Positions 1 through 9,529 of a stretch of DNA of 64,000 bases are shown here, piece after piece. Position 1 is the first letter of the stretch. Each line of letters begins with the position of its first letter. Source of the DNA: Nipponacmea schrenckii. Its lineage: Eukaryota; Mollusca; Gastropoda; Lottiidae. A program made the translations under genes and the position numbers. Under the pieces are notes generated by a model. The model made no database searches and was not told where the DNA came from. It saw only the letters and a program-made list of their open reading frames with translations. The stretch spans positions 26,494,338 through 26,558,337 of the forward strand of contig CM060199.1 in assembly GCA_030562195.1 (NCBI GenBank), given 5' to 3'.

Positions 1-840
1 TATAGAATTTGACTATTTCCTTATACAAGTGTAATTTGACTATACCCAATGTTTGCAAAATGTACATAATGCTTTGTTGGTCTTGCCATTTTAATCTTGT
101 GCTACCCGACTTCTTCCCAATTTACATAGTAATAGATATATCATACATCCAAAACTTTAAGACCATTTTTCATTTAAGTTTTTCACAAGGATATGTTTGA
201 TATTAAAAGTTATAAACTAACATTAAAACCACTTCATTTTGTAAACATGTTTGATGGATATAAAGACTATGTAAATACGAAATACTGTCAGTCAGTACAA
301 AACTGTGGCTAAAAGCAGTATTTATTTTTGAGTAAAACATCTTTCCCTTACCTTGTCGAGGATGCTCCTTCCATTATAAGTCAAGTAGATAATAATCTCT
401 CAGAAAAATGTTATGGGATATAGGTACACTATTAAAACTGTGAATGAAGTACCATAGTTGATATGAGCTTTTATATGGTTCCTTTCTGCACCTTTTAGTA
501 ATCATTGTGATCAGGATTATAAATTTTATAGCTTATAAGCTGATTGTTTTATTGTGTTTCATCGTATTTGGATAATGTCAGTTCCAAGATAAAAAAGACA
601 ACCGCTAAAGTGTAATGGTTTCATCTTTGTCTAGACATTAGTAATGCCATTTATAGCTTTTTCCCATGCCATAAACTTTATCCATGTCAAAACGCCGCGG
701 TTCCTACAAAGAAAATTGCCTTCTTTTAATCTTTCTATTGATTCTGTGAAAAAAATCAATGTCAACAAAGGCTATCAAAACATGACAAATTTTGAGAAAT
801 GATGCTCACCAAATTAATAAAAACATGGATTCAAATCTAA
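1..840. other. No gene recognised
   Basis: AT-rich sequence. The longest open frame (9-200) has no recognisable motif and no coding character. It may hold the unrecognised 3' end of the neighbouring Helentron, but no Helitron-type hairpin or terminal motif could be assigned. Confidence 0.5.
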
Positions 841-843
841 AAC

Positions 844-852
844 TATATAAAA
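844..852 (+). promoter_or_regulatory. Possible TATA box for the PPP1R15-like ORF
   Basis: TATATAAAA lies 38 bp before the ATG at 890. If used with normal spacing, the 5' UTR would be only about 10-20 nt. AT-rich sequence yields such matches by chance, so this is only suggestive. Confidence 0.35.
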
Positions 853-889
853 TAATATTTATTGTCTTATATGTACAAAATTACTTACG

Positions 890-1399
890 ATGGCAGAAGG
901 TAATAGCATGTGTGTGAACTTAAACTCTAAACTTTTATCTGAATTTGTGCAGTGCAATGTATTATCCGATTCGGACGATTCGTGGGACGATTCGTGGGAT
1001 AATTCTATTGAACATGAAAGTGCCATAGTAAATGATTTCGGGTACAACGCTAACAGTTATTTTAATGGAACCGTGTCTAGTATGATGCCTGATACAAATA
1101 TACAGTTAGTTAATTCGAATTGGAACAAATCTTTTGCGAATGGTGTTTCTTACAAATCTTGTAGTAATAAACGTGTAAGTTTTAAAAGCGAAGACCAGAT
1201 AGTCAAAGTGCATCAGATGGTTGTATGGTCATTCGCTTATAATTCCAGTAGAAAATGTTATTGGGAACAACAGGCACGTGATAGAGAACGCTTTTATCAA
1301 AGGATCTTAAAAGCAAAAGATAATTTATCGATTATATTTGATGAAATCCACAGAAGTAAAGTTTATGCTGATTTGAATGGTGTTTCTGTTAATCAATAA
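890..1399 (+). CDS. PPP1R15 (GADD34/CReP)-like eIF2alpha phosphatase cofactor, possible transposon cargo
   Basis: A 169-codon intronless ORF. The C-terminal half has the order of motifs typical of PPP1R15: an RVxF-type PP1-docking site (RVSF, residues 95-98), a following hydrophobic segment with Trp113, then the conserved WEQQARDRERF block (125-135), the segment that in known family members contacts G-actin and the substrate. The N-terminal half is acidic, with a repeated DDSWD (residues 29-37), and otherwise unrecognised. Known PPP1R15 proteins recruit PP1 to dephosphorylate eIF2alpha and restore translation. Animal members are usually longer; the short form recalls the compact versions in some large DNA viruses. 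It converges on the Helentron ORF, 316 bp between stops, and its last 30 codons are repeated just downstream in decayed form. It could instead be a retrocopy or host gene. Family call fairly sure; ownership by the transposon inferred. Confidence 0.75.
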   Translation: MAEGNSMCVNLNSKLLSEFVQCNVLSDSDDSWDDSWDNSIEHESAIVNDFGYNANSYFNGTVSSMMPDTNIQLVNSNWNKSFANGVSYKSCSNKRVSFKSEDQIVKVHQMVVWSFAYNSSRKCYWEQQARDRERFYQRILKAKDNLSIIFDEIHRSKVYADLNGVSVNQ

Positions 1400-1524
1400 T
1401 TTTAATTAGTAAAAATCAATGATAAATTTGTCCATTTATTTAATTGGATTTTTTGAAATGCTTACCAAGGCCCTTTAATTTGGAGATAAAAACAGTATCT
1501 TCGTGTATGTTTGATGTTATTTCA
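1312..1524. repeat. Tandem duplication, copy A (tails of both convergent ORFs)
   Basis: Holds the last 29 codons of the PPP1R15-like ORF, its stop, and then on the minus strand a decayed version of the last codons of the Helentron endonuclease (IHEDT). A small insertion relative to copy B removes the endonuclease stop position. Copy B follows after 4 bp. Confidence 0.8.
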
Positions 1525-1528
1525 TAAC

Positions 1529-1760
1529 AGCAAAAGATTATTTATCGACTATTTTAGATGAAACCACAGAAAACAAGTTGATTGATTTGAATGGTTTTGA
1601 TGTTTATCAATAATTTGTAATTGTATGTTTCTTATTGTAATTGTATCAATGTAGTATTTGTTTTGTCGATTTATTTAATTAATATACTTTTTTGTCAACT
1701 GCTTATCAAGGCCCTTTAATGTGGAAATAAAGTATCTTCGTGTATATTTAATGTTATTTC
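1529..1760. repeat. Tandem duplication, copy B
   Basis: Same content and order as copy A: a decayed tail of the PPP1R15-like ORF (ending in a stop near 1611), then the functional last 15 codons of the Helentron ORF (stop at 1716). Clearly related to copy A, with substitutions and small indels, so the duplication is not very recent. Confidence 0.8.
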
Positions 1761-4700
1761 TAGTGCTTCATGATAACTAAAGTAGGTTGGCAGGCTTGCA
1801 ACTTTGATTTTTTCTTTGGGGATATTTTTTATATATACATGGTCAATTAGCGTTCCGCCTTCTGTGGTTATATCATCAACAATTTGGACGTAACCTCGAT
1901 TAATCATGTATCTTTCAATACTGCTATTATCATCCAGTATATTTTGATTGAAATCCCCCATTATAAGATATGCTCTTGACTGATTTTCCAAGTCGTCAAT
2001 TAAAAGTTTTAAATTTTGAACAAAAAGTTTTTCATTATAATTTGGTGGTCTGTAAATAATAACAGTAGTCAAGTCCAAATCAAGCATTTTAAAAGTAATA
2101 TATTCAATATTATATAGGCGCATTCTTAGGATGGAAATATTCGACTTGCAATAAAAACCTACTCCACCGTGTGCCTTTTTTTTTAATTGTTGAAACTCGA
2201 CAGAATTGTCATAACAGTCAATTCGTGATGAATTGTGAAAATTAAATGATGGGAGCCCAATGTTCGAACAGTTTGCCTTAGGAGTGATCCAGGTTTCAGT
2301 GAGACATATGAAGTCAGCATTTTTAAATCTAAAATCATTTGCAATGTCTTGATAATGTTGAAATAAGCCTTGAATATTGTGAAGAATGAAAGTAGTTGAG
2401 GAAATATTTCGAGGAGCTGGTTCTAAATATAATGGCATGTTATCCAAGTGTGGTTTTATTTTATCATTACAATAGATAACTTTTTCATCGAAATCTTTGA
2501 CTATTAATCCATTTAAAGTTGTTACCCTACTTAGAGCAACATATGCTTGTCCAGCAGAAAAAACTTTTTTGAGAGAAACCACTGCTTTATCAACTGTCAA
2601 ACCCTGTACTTTATGAATGGTAACACCCCATGCAAGTTTCAAAGGAAATTGTCGTCGAATGTCTCCACGATAGTTAACCTTTTCTTCTTGTATTTCAATT
2701 GGTGTGCTATCTACAGGTATATTTTCAGGCCTTATACTTTCCAACCGTAAATTAGCACCTATTTTATTGTTGTCAAATTGAACATATATAATTTTCGGCT
2801 CGTTGTTTTCATAAGAAATGTGTTCGACACTACCAAAAGCTCCGTTTGTTAAACCATCGCTTACATTTAAATTTTTTGTTAACATTATTCTAGCTCCTAT
2901 CCCTATTTCTAGTTCATTACTCAGTGTAGAATCAACATTTCTTACTAATGGAGAATCTTTTCTAGTCATTTTACCGGTTCTCTCGTCTTTTGCATAATCC
3001 TTCGCCTCAATAAGTATTATTTTCTTACACCTTTCTTTTAATTTGATTAAATTATGATCTTTTACCTGAGCGTTAGTTGAAAAAATATGAATACACTCAC
3101 TATCATCGTTTAAACTATTACTTTTCATCAGGGCTAAGTCAGTTTTACTTACTTTTTCTGATTTAGGTTTAGTTCGCAAACGATTTAAAACTTGTGCAAA
3201 ATTTAAATCGTCTTTCTGTCGCATTATTTCTTGAAGCTCTACTAGTTTGAAGTTAGGTTCCCACATATCGTTTAAATCATCAGGATTATAAAGGGCTTTG
3301 CCTTTAACAGGTGGTAACTGATAAAAATCACCTACAGCTATTATAGACACTTTTCCAAAAGGAGAATAATCACTACATTGTTTTATTTGTCTTAATCTTC
3401 CATGTATATAACATAACAAAGTATGATCAACCATGGATATTTCGTCAATGATGAGTATTTGAATATCACGTAATTTGGCTCTAAGAGTGTTGATTTTTTC
3501 TTCACCAAGTGGTTGATATGGCAGTTTTGATTTTATATTTATTCCAAACAAGGAATGTATTGTAGATGCTGATATATTATAGGCACTGACACCAGTTGGT
3601 GCACACATAGCAACTGTTATATCATCGGGGTTATGAACGGTACGAGATAATAATCTTGTCGACTCATAATAAATACTTTTAATTAAATGACTCTTTCCAG
3701 TTCCAGCCCCTCCAGTGACAAATACCATGAATGGTTCAGGATTTTTTTTGTGAACTTTATCTAAGCAAAATTGACGTACTTTGTAAAATATGTTAGTTTG
3801 AATTTCATTCAGAGATCGAAGTAATGGTTTAGCAGTTGCTTCTGAAATGAGAGCCATATGGGGTAGTTCGTTTTTTTTCGTTTGTTTTTTATTTTTTTCA
3901 TTACTTAGATCAGGAATATCGTCTTCTTCTTCATCAGGATTATGATGTTTTTCGTTAATACATTCAAGTCTTTCTATTTCTGCTTGAGTACAAACATTAG
4001 TCCAGGCATCTTCTAAATTTTTATTTTGATTTAACATCTCTTCAGCTTCTCCAATATTAATAGCATCAGTTTCAAATAATAACCGATTTTTATCAACAAT
4101 TTCCTTAACTTTCTTAGTTGATCTGTTCAATTTTATTGATCCACTTTTATAATATTGTTCGTAAGTTTCATATTCTATGGGTTTTAATTCTGTGTCAATA
4201 TGGTATGGTAAAAATAGCTGCATCGCAGACTTGTAAAATAATTCAGGATTCTTTGTTACCGAGAATCTGGCATATCGAATCACCGCTGGTTTTGTTCGAG
4301 TACGTTTCAAAATGAACCCCAAATTCCTTTTTAGTTTATATGCAGGGTTTTTCTCAGAGTTAATATTAGGCTTTTCAGATTTCGCCATAACTCTATATTC
4401 AGAACAAAATGTTGCACAGCACATATCATTGAATAGTTTAATACTTGGTCTTGCTTTATAACGATCAACAATACTGGTCATGTACATATCTTCATCGCAC
4501 AACTCATTTTTCTTAGCTCTTTTTTGGAGTTCTTTTAAAGGTAGTGTAAGGCGTATATTATTATCTCCTGTCGGAATAAACTGGACCTTTCTAGAACACT
4601 CCTTAAGATTTAAATTGCAAACTCTATATGCACTTTCTTGAGCAGATACCTCTCGAGAATGGATATAGGTAGATGAAATTTTTCTCAAACTTGATTTAGC

Positions 4701-7700
4701 ATCTAAATTTCCCTTTTTAGCTTCCTGCTGGGCATTTTCTAAAAGAAGTCCCATTTCACGCTCTGATTTTGTTATATATGAAAGGATATAAATGATACAT
4801 GAATAGGGGTCTAAAATATATTGTATGTCCATATTTGCATTCCAGGCTCTAAGTAAATGTTCATTGTATTGGTTTATCCATACGTCATTGGGATTTCTCT
4901 TGAGGACTATTGAATGTTTTGTCGACAATATCTGAGATGCATTTTCAAATATATCCTGATCAATGTTTAATTTAGCATAAAGATCATCAATTGTATCAAA
5001 TTCATTATCAGGTTTTGACACTTCACGCCACAATGCTTGTAGTATTGCGTTTGCATCATCTTTTGTCATTTTGATTTTATTAACATCTTCAGTGTCCGTT
5101 TTATCAATTTCGTCATTATCATCTGACCGACAAATAAAAGTTTTTTCAGACGGAGGTCTCGGGAAGTTAAAGCGGCAAACTGTATTTTTCTTGCGACATG
5201 TTTTAGAATGTTTTTTCGAATGTTTTTGAACGCTATTAACTATTTCAAAAAGGTCTGGGTCAGTTGCTTCGTCTGGCATTTCAGATGTGATATAATCATC
5301 AATAAAAGCAGTAACTTCATCATCTGAATTTTTTTCAAACATTTTGGCATCTTCTATCCATATTAACATATGAATATGAGGTGAACCACGATTTTGAAAT
5401 TCTACTCTATAAAAATAATCTTTAACTTTGCCTATGGGTTGAGCAGGTGACATTATAACGTCGTGTAAGAAACGCTTAAAACGATAATCAAACATACGTG
5501 CTGCTGTTATTGGATTGCTTCTCAGAATTTCACACTTTTCAGCCCAATCTAACTCAGAAGCTTTACGATTGCTTCCTTGTTGTTTGAGGATAGTTTCTAA
5601 AAGTTCGCTCCATCTCATATCGGCACTAGAAAATGAAGCAAAAAATGTAGGTATACCTAATTGTCTTAACATTGCAAACATGTCTTTTTGAGTACTTTGC
5701 CAGTATCCCGGGCTTCCACGAACATCCTTTAGGAACTTATATACATCGTCAGTTTTAATAAGTTTCTTTAATGGTTCTGTTGTAGTAAGCATTTCAGACG
5801 TAAGTGTATTATTTTTACCCGTTTGACCTTTCCGTAAAGCTATAGATACACCTGATACAACTTGGCTTAACTCAAACCAGTATTGAGCATAAAATATATA
5901 TTCCACGTTTCTTGCCCATCTATTATCAGCATTCATAAGTCGACAGTGTAAATAACGACCTAATGTAATTCTCTCATCTCTGCCATCATGAAATGTTGAT
6001 TTACCGCTTGGATATAAAACAGGAAAACATTTACTCTCATTGGTTTCGTCAGAAAGTATTGATATTGGTTTGTTATTTTCACCCGGTGCAACACAAAATA
6101 TACGATCAAAATGATTGTCTAATACATCTTGAGCTACGTTAATAGGCTGTAAACATGTTTCTAATACTGGGCCTCTTAATTGTATGTCGTCAATATCTGG
6201 TAACTCATCATCACTGTCAACTACATGTACAGTTTCGTCTGTATTATTACTATTAACTAATTCAGTCTCTTCTAAAGTATTGCTATTAACTAATTCAGTC
6301 TCTTCTAAAGTATTGCTATTAACTAATTCAGTCTCTTCTAAAGTATTACTATTAACTAATTCAGTTTCTTGTGTTTCATTGGTATGTGACAAGCTTTCAA
6401 ATGAATTCAAATTAGTACAGTCTTTACTTTCACTATTTATTTCTTCGATAAGGGAATTAGTCCATTCATCATTAAAATTTATATTTTCATAATATTTATT
6501 GTTTTGTTTTAAATATTCCAAGGCTGACAATAAATGATTTTTAGTAACAAATTCATATTTATAGTAACCTTTATTTGTTATTTTTCTCTTAAGTTGAAGC
6601 CTGATTATTTGATCGTCATTTGCAAGACGAGGTAAAACATTGATAGTTTTATTTATAGCAGATGGAATACACACCATCGCACCACTCATTTTGTGTTGCA
6701 TAAATTTGGAAAGATTAACCATTTTCATAAAAGGTATATTTATTGCAATCAGGTGATGTTCTAGGGAATTCAAACAACCGAGTTCTTTTGGGATCGGTCC
6801 TGGGTCTAAGTTATTTATAAAGGATTCTGTTGGTGTTTTACCTGATTTTATCTTTCTATCACAATTATAACATATCCATAGTGACTTCATACATTCCGGT
6901 TTTAAACATGAAATCGTACATTCTTCAGTACATTCATGGAAATATTTTTGTGATATACATTTAGTGGCAATTTGTTTAATGGTATTGTTTTTGCTGAAGG
7001 TTTCAATATTGCACAATATGACTTGGCGTTTAAATAAAAGTCTAAAACAAACACAACAAACAAATTCTGGTCCATTTGAAATTTCTTTTCTGAACTCTTC
7101 GATAACTTTTTCTATGTCAGTCAAGTCATCGTATAATCTTTCTCGTCGTAACTTATTTTGAACCTTCAATTTATCTCTGTGCTGTTCATCAGTTTTGTAT
7201 TTATTTTTACTATGATTTTTTACTTTGCTTTGAAAAATTTCATCTTTATTGTATTTTTGTTTACTATAATCCTTGGTTTTGTTTTGATAAATTTCATCAG
7301 TTTTGTATTTTTCTTTATTATAATCCTTGGTTTTGTTTTGATAAATTTCATCAGTTTTGTATTTTTCTTTATTATAATCCTTGGTTTTGTTTTGATAAAT
7401 TTCATCTGTTTTGTATTTTTCTTTATTATAATCCTTGGTTTTGTTTTGATAAATTTCATCAGTTTTGTATTTTTCTTTATTATAATCCTTGGTTTTGTTT
7501 TGATAAATTTCATCTGTTTTGTATTTTTCTTTATTATAATCCTTGGTTTTGTTTTGATAAATTTCATCTGTTTTGTATTTTTGTTTATTGTAATCTTTGA
7601 CTTTGGTTTGGTGGATTTCATCGTTTTTGTATTTCTGTTTACTGTAATCTTTGACTTTGGTTTGGTGGATTTCATCGTTTTTGTATTTCTGTTTACTGTA

Positions 7701-9461
7701 ATCTTTGACTTTGGTTTGGTGGATTTCATCGTTTTTGTATTTCTGTTTACTTATTAATTTAGTTTTAATCCTGTGAAGCGGGTCGGCTTTGTATTTTTCT
7801 ATACTATTTTGTTTAAGACTAGCTTTATGGACCGGGCAAGTTTCATACTTTAGTTTACTTTTTTCTTTCTGCTTTTCTCTATACACTTTATCAGAATGAT
7901 ATTTTATTTGAATTTGTTCTAATTTCTTAAAATAAGTATCGGGTTTTGCCTCATGGTTCGTATCTGTGCGCATCTTCTTAATTGACCAATGTTTTCCTCT
8001 TCGTTTCCTTTTATTTAGTGACTGGGAAAAATTTGGTGAACGATCGTTTGAAATATCTGTAATTGATTCCGAGATATTGTAATTGGATTCAACTTGCAAA
8101 ACCAATTCATAGTGATTTTCATTTCTGTGATTGAGATAAATGCTTCCATCATTAGCAGGATTAATCATATTCGTCTGATCTTTCGAAAAGCAAAGCCACG
8201 TATTTCGGGAATATGTATATATATCTACTTGTAATAAGTCAGCAATAGCAAATAATTCTATTTCAGTTCCCCATGTACCTGACTGGGCCATGTTTGAAAC
8301 AGAAATGTATTCATCTAATGTACTAAAGCAGCGTTCTAAAAATTGCGTAAACTTACTCTCATTTTGCAGCAAGTGGTAGACAACTGATTGTCTGATTTCG
8401 TGGTGGTTATTTTCAGTTCCAGACACAGCAAAGGATATAGCTCTAAATAAACAATTGCCATCGCCAAGTATTTGTTTTACATGTAATGGTTGGGTTAAAG
8501 GACATACCACCGATTTGTTGTTGAGAGCCATTGAATGTATACCAATTTGTGAACATATGTTTTCTTTTGTTTGCAAACTAATCTGCTTAAATATAAATTG
8601 ATTATTTTCCCTTCTTGAACTAATCATATTTTCCGAGTTGTTTACGTCATTTGTAGGAATGTCAGTGTTAGTGCTTGTAGAATTTGTAACCGCAGATATG
8701 TCTTGGGTTAAACGTGTATTAATACCAATTACTTCAAATTGAACATCGTTTAATAAATTCATAGAACCAGCTAACTCACAACAATGATGATAAATTCCCT
8801 TTAGGTCTTGAAATTTCAATAATATAGCTGTGCCATTGGCACTCAAAATACCCTGAGGACTTCGAGAATGGCTGTCAAAAACAAAAAACGAACTTTTATT
8901 TTTAATAATTACAAAAGTACATTCCCCAAATGTGATTAGAACAAAATCATAATTTAAAAAACTTTTTTGTAAAGAAGTGTTGAGCGTCATAATACTATCA
9001 CAGCTTATTTTATTCATTACCTCCCTTATACAACCAACAAATGTTTCTTCTTGTGTAATTAGATGATATAATCGGTCAAACACCTTTACCTCCTTGGGTA
9101 TTTCGGAAACCATAAGAAAATCGTGTTTTATTGAAGGTAAAGATCTTACATAATTGTACAGTTCATTCCCACTAGATAATATTTCATCAATATCATCTTT
9201 ACACCATAAATTAATATTTTTTATTGAACAATATATAACAGCTGTAATTGACATACAAACACATTGAGATCCAGCATACACACCAAATTTTATATCACCT
9301 TGATGAGTCGACCCTAATACAGGATTTAAATGTTTTATGACCTTTGAAGAGACATTATGTATACTTTTAATAATACACTTTGTTTCCTTCTTATTTTGTA
9401 TCTCTACACTTTGGTCCTTTTTCAACAAGTTAAAAAAATTAGATTTCTTTGAACGAGGCAT
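1716..9461 (-). CDS. Helentron polyprotein: tegument-DUB-like, OTU, zinc cluster, Rep (HUH), PIF1 helicase, endonuclease
   Basis: An uninterrupted 2581-aa ORF. The ATG at 9461 is the first Met; the frame opens at a TTG at 9482 directly after a stop. Domains in order: residues about 45-240 resemble the herpesvirus large-tegument cysteine protease (AGSQC with Cys67; FDSHSR with Asp196/His198); OTU protease about 328-455 (DGNCLFR with Asp334/Cys337; NHYELV with His450); Lys-rich 18-aa repeats about 520-770; Cys cluster 802-867 leading into a DUF6570-like region; acidic 12-aa repeats about 1028-1075; Helitron N-domain and Rep with PHIHM (His1362/His1364) and YILSY (Tyr1558/Tyr1562); PIF1-type helicase with GGAGTGKS (Lys1923) and IIDEIS (Asp2006); EEP endonuclease 2350-2581 with LTETW, GDFNQN and IDHVY. 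Role: rolling-circle transposition, acting in the nucleus. Oddity: the usual final endonuclease SDH reads SYH (Tyr2563-His2564), so nuclease activity is doubtful. Confidence 0.93.
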   Translation of the reverse strand: MPRSKKSNFFNLLKKDQSVEIQNKKETKCIIKSIHNVSSKVIKHLNPVLGSTHQGDIKFGVYAGSQCVCMSITAVIYCSIKNINLWCKDDIDEILSSGNELYNYVRSLPSIKHDFLMVSEIPKEVKVFDRLYHLITQEETFVGCIREVMNKISCDSIMTLNTSLQKSFLNYDFVLITFGECTFVIIKNKSSFFVFDSHSRSPQGILSANGTAILLKFQDLKGIYHHCCELAGSMNLLNDVQFEVIGINTRLTQDISAVTNSTSTNTDIPTNDVNNSENMISSRRENNQFIFKQISLQTKENICSQIGIHSMALNNKSVVCPLTQPLHVKQILGDGNCLFRAISFAVSGTENNHHEIRQSVVYHLLQNESKFTQFLERCFSTLDEYISVSNMAQSGTWGTEIELFAIADLLQVDIYTYSRNTWLCFSKDQTNMINPANDGSIYLNHRNENHYELVLQVESNYNISESITDISNDRSPNFSQSLNKRKRRGKHWSIKKMRTDTNHEAKPDTYFKKLEQIQIKYHSDKVYREKQKEKSKLKYETCPVHKASLKQNSIEKYKADPLHRIKTKLISKQKYKNDEIHQTKVKDYSKQKYKNDEIHQTKVKDYSKQKYKNDEIHQTKVKDYNKQKYKTDEIYQNKTKDYNKEKYKTDEIYQNKTKDYNKEKYKTDEIYQNKTKDYNKEKYKTDEIYQNKTKDYNKEKYKTDEIYQNKTKDYNKEKYKTDEIYQNKTKDYSKQKYNKDEIFQSKVKNHSKNKYKTDEQHRDKLKVQNKLRRERLYDDLTDIEKVIEEFRKEISNGPEFVCCVCFRLLFKRQVILCNIETFSKNNTIKQIATKCISQKYFHECTEECTISCLKPECMKSLWICYNCDRKIKSGKTPTESFINNLDPGPIPKELGCLNSLEHHLIAINIPFMKMVNLSKFMQHKMSGAMVCIPSAINKTINVLPRLANDDQIIRLQLKRKITNKGYYKYEFVTKNHLLSALEYLKQNNKYYENINFNDEWTNSLIEEINSESKDCTNLNSFESLSHTNETQETELVNSNTLEETELVNSNTLEETELVNSNTLEETELVNSNNTDETVHVVDSDDELPDIDDIQLRGPVLETCLQPINVAQDVLDNHFDRIFCVAPGENNKPISILSDETNESKCFPVLYPSGKSTFHDGRDERITLGRYLHCRLMNADNRWARNVEYIFYAQYWFELSQVVSGVSIALRKGQTGKNNTLTSEMLTTTEPLKKLIKTDDVYKFLKDVRGSPGYWQSTQKDMFAMLRQLGIPTFFASFSSADMRWSELLETILKQQGSNRKASELDWAEKCEILRSNPITAARMFDYRFKRFLHDVIMSPAQPIGKVKDYFYRVEFQNRGSPHIHMLIWIEDAKMFEKNSDDEVTAFIDDYITSEMPDEATDPDLFEIVNSVQKHSKKHSKTCRKKNTVCRFNFPRPPSEKTFICRSDDNDEIDKTDTEDVNKIKMTKDDANAILQALWREVSKPDNEFDTIDDLYAKLNIDQDIFENASQILSTKHSIVLKRNPNDVWINQYNEHLLRAWNANMDIQYILDPYSCIIYILSYITKSEREMGLLLENAQQEAKKGNLDAKSSLRKISSTYIHSREVSAQESAYRVCNLNLKECSRKVQFIPTGDNNIRLTLPLKELQKRAKKNELCDEDMYMTSIVDRYKARPSIKLFNDMCCATFCSEYRVMAKSEKPNINSEKNPAYKLKRNLGFILKRTRTKPAVIRYARFSVTKNPELFYKSAMQLFLPYHIDTELKPIEYETYEQYYKSGSIKLNRSTKKVKEIVDKNRLLFETDAINIGEAEEMLNQNKNLEDAWTNVCTQAEIERLECINEKHHNPDEEEDDIPDLSNEKNKKQTKKNELPHMALISEATAKPLLRSLNEIQTNIFYKVRQFCLDKVHKKNPEPFMVFVTGGAGTGKSHLIKSIYYESTRLLSRTVHNPDDITVAMCAPTGVSAYNISASTIHSLFGINIKSKLPYQPLGEEKINTLRAKLRDIQILIIDEISMVDHTLLCYIHGRLRQIKQCSDYSPFGKVSIIAVGDFYQLPPVKGKALYNPDDLNDMWEPNFKLVELQEIMRQKDDLNFAQVLNRLRTKPKSEKVSKTDLALMKSNSLNDDSECIHIFSTNAQVKDHNLIKLKERCKKIILIEAKDYAKDERTGKMTRKDSPLVRNVDSTLSNELEIGIGARIMLTKNLNVSDGLTNGAFGSVEHISYENNEPKIIYVQFDNNKIGANLRLESIRPENIPVDSTPIEIQEEKVNYRGDIRRQFPLKLAWGVTIHKVQGLTVDKAVVSLKKVFSAGQAYVALSRVTTLNGLIVKDFDEKVIYCNDKIKPHLDNMPLYLEPAPRNISSTTFILHNIQGLFQHYQDIANDFRFKNADFICLTETWITPKANCSNIGLPSFNFHNSSRIDCYDNSVEFQQLKKKAHGGVGFYCKSNISILRMRLYNIEYITFKMLDLDLTTVIIYRPPNYNEKLFVQNLKLLIDDLENQSRAYLIMGDFNQNILDDNSSIERYMINRGYVQIVDDITTEGGTLIDHVYIKNIPKEKIKVASLPTYFSYHEALEITLNIHEDTLFPH
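6233..6380 (-). repeat. 36-bp in-frame repeat (acidic 12-aa unit)
   Basis: About four units encoding variants of ETELVNSNTLEE inside the Helentron ORF, between the zinc cluster and Rep. Probably a flexible acidic linker. Near-identical units point to recent slippage or unequal exchange. Confidence 0.85.
7237..7755 (-). repeat. 54-bp in-frame repeat (Lys-rich 18-aa unit)
   Basis: Nine to ten units of the type KYKTDEIYQNKTKDYNKE, flanked by more diverged units to about 7170 and 7900. Two sub-families alternate (EIYQNK and EIHQTK). The highly basic array probably binds nucleic acid or acts as a spacer. All units are multiples of three and keep the frame open. Confidence 0.92.
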
Positions 9462-9529
9462 TATAATAATATAGTATGACAATTATAGATTGTATGGTTA
9501 TTTTTTAACGCTCTGAAAGGAAGCTACTC

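Noticed and set aside
7220..7729. Minus-strand 169-codon basic repeat protein
   Set aside because: Alternative frame of the same 54-bp repeat, fully inside the Helentron gene.
7158..7757. Plus-strand 199-codon hydrophobic frame that looks like a multi-pass membrane protein
   Set aside because: It is the antisense of the Lys-rich 54-bp repeat in the Helentron ORF; the hydrophobic periodicity is an artefact of the repeat.
8800..9330. Reading the left end as an integrated herpesvirus
   Set aside because: Only one protease-like domain resembles that group; the rest of the ORF is Helentron Rep, helicase and endonuclease, and no other viral gene is present.
9461..9482. Longer Helentron start at 9482
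   Set aside because: The codon at 9482 is TTG directly after a stop; the first ATG is at 9461.
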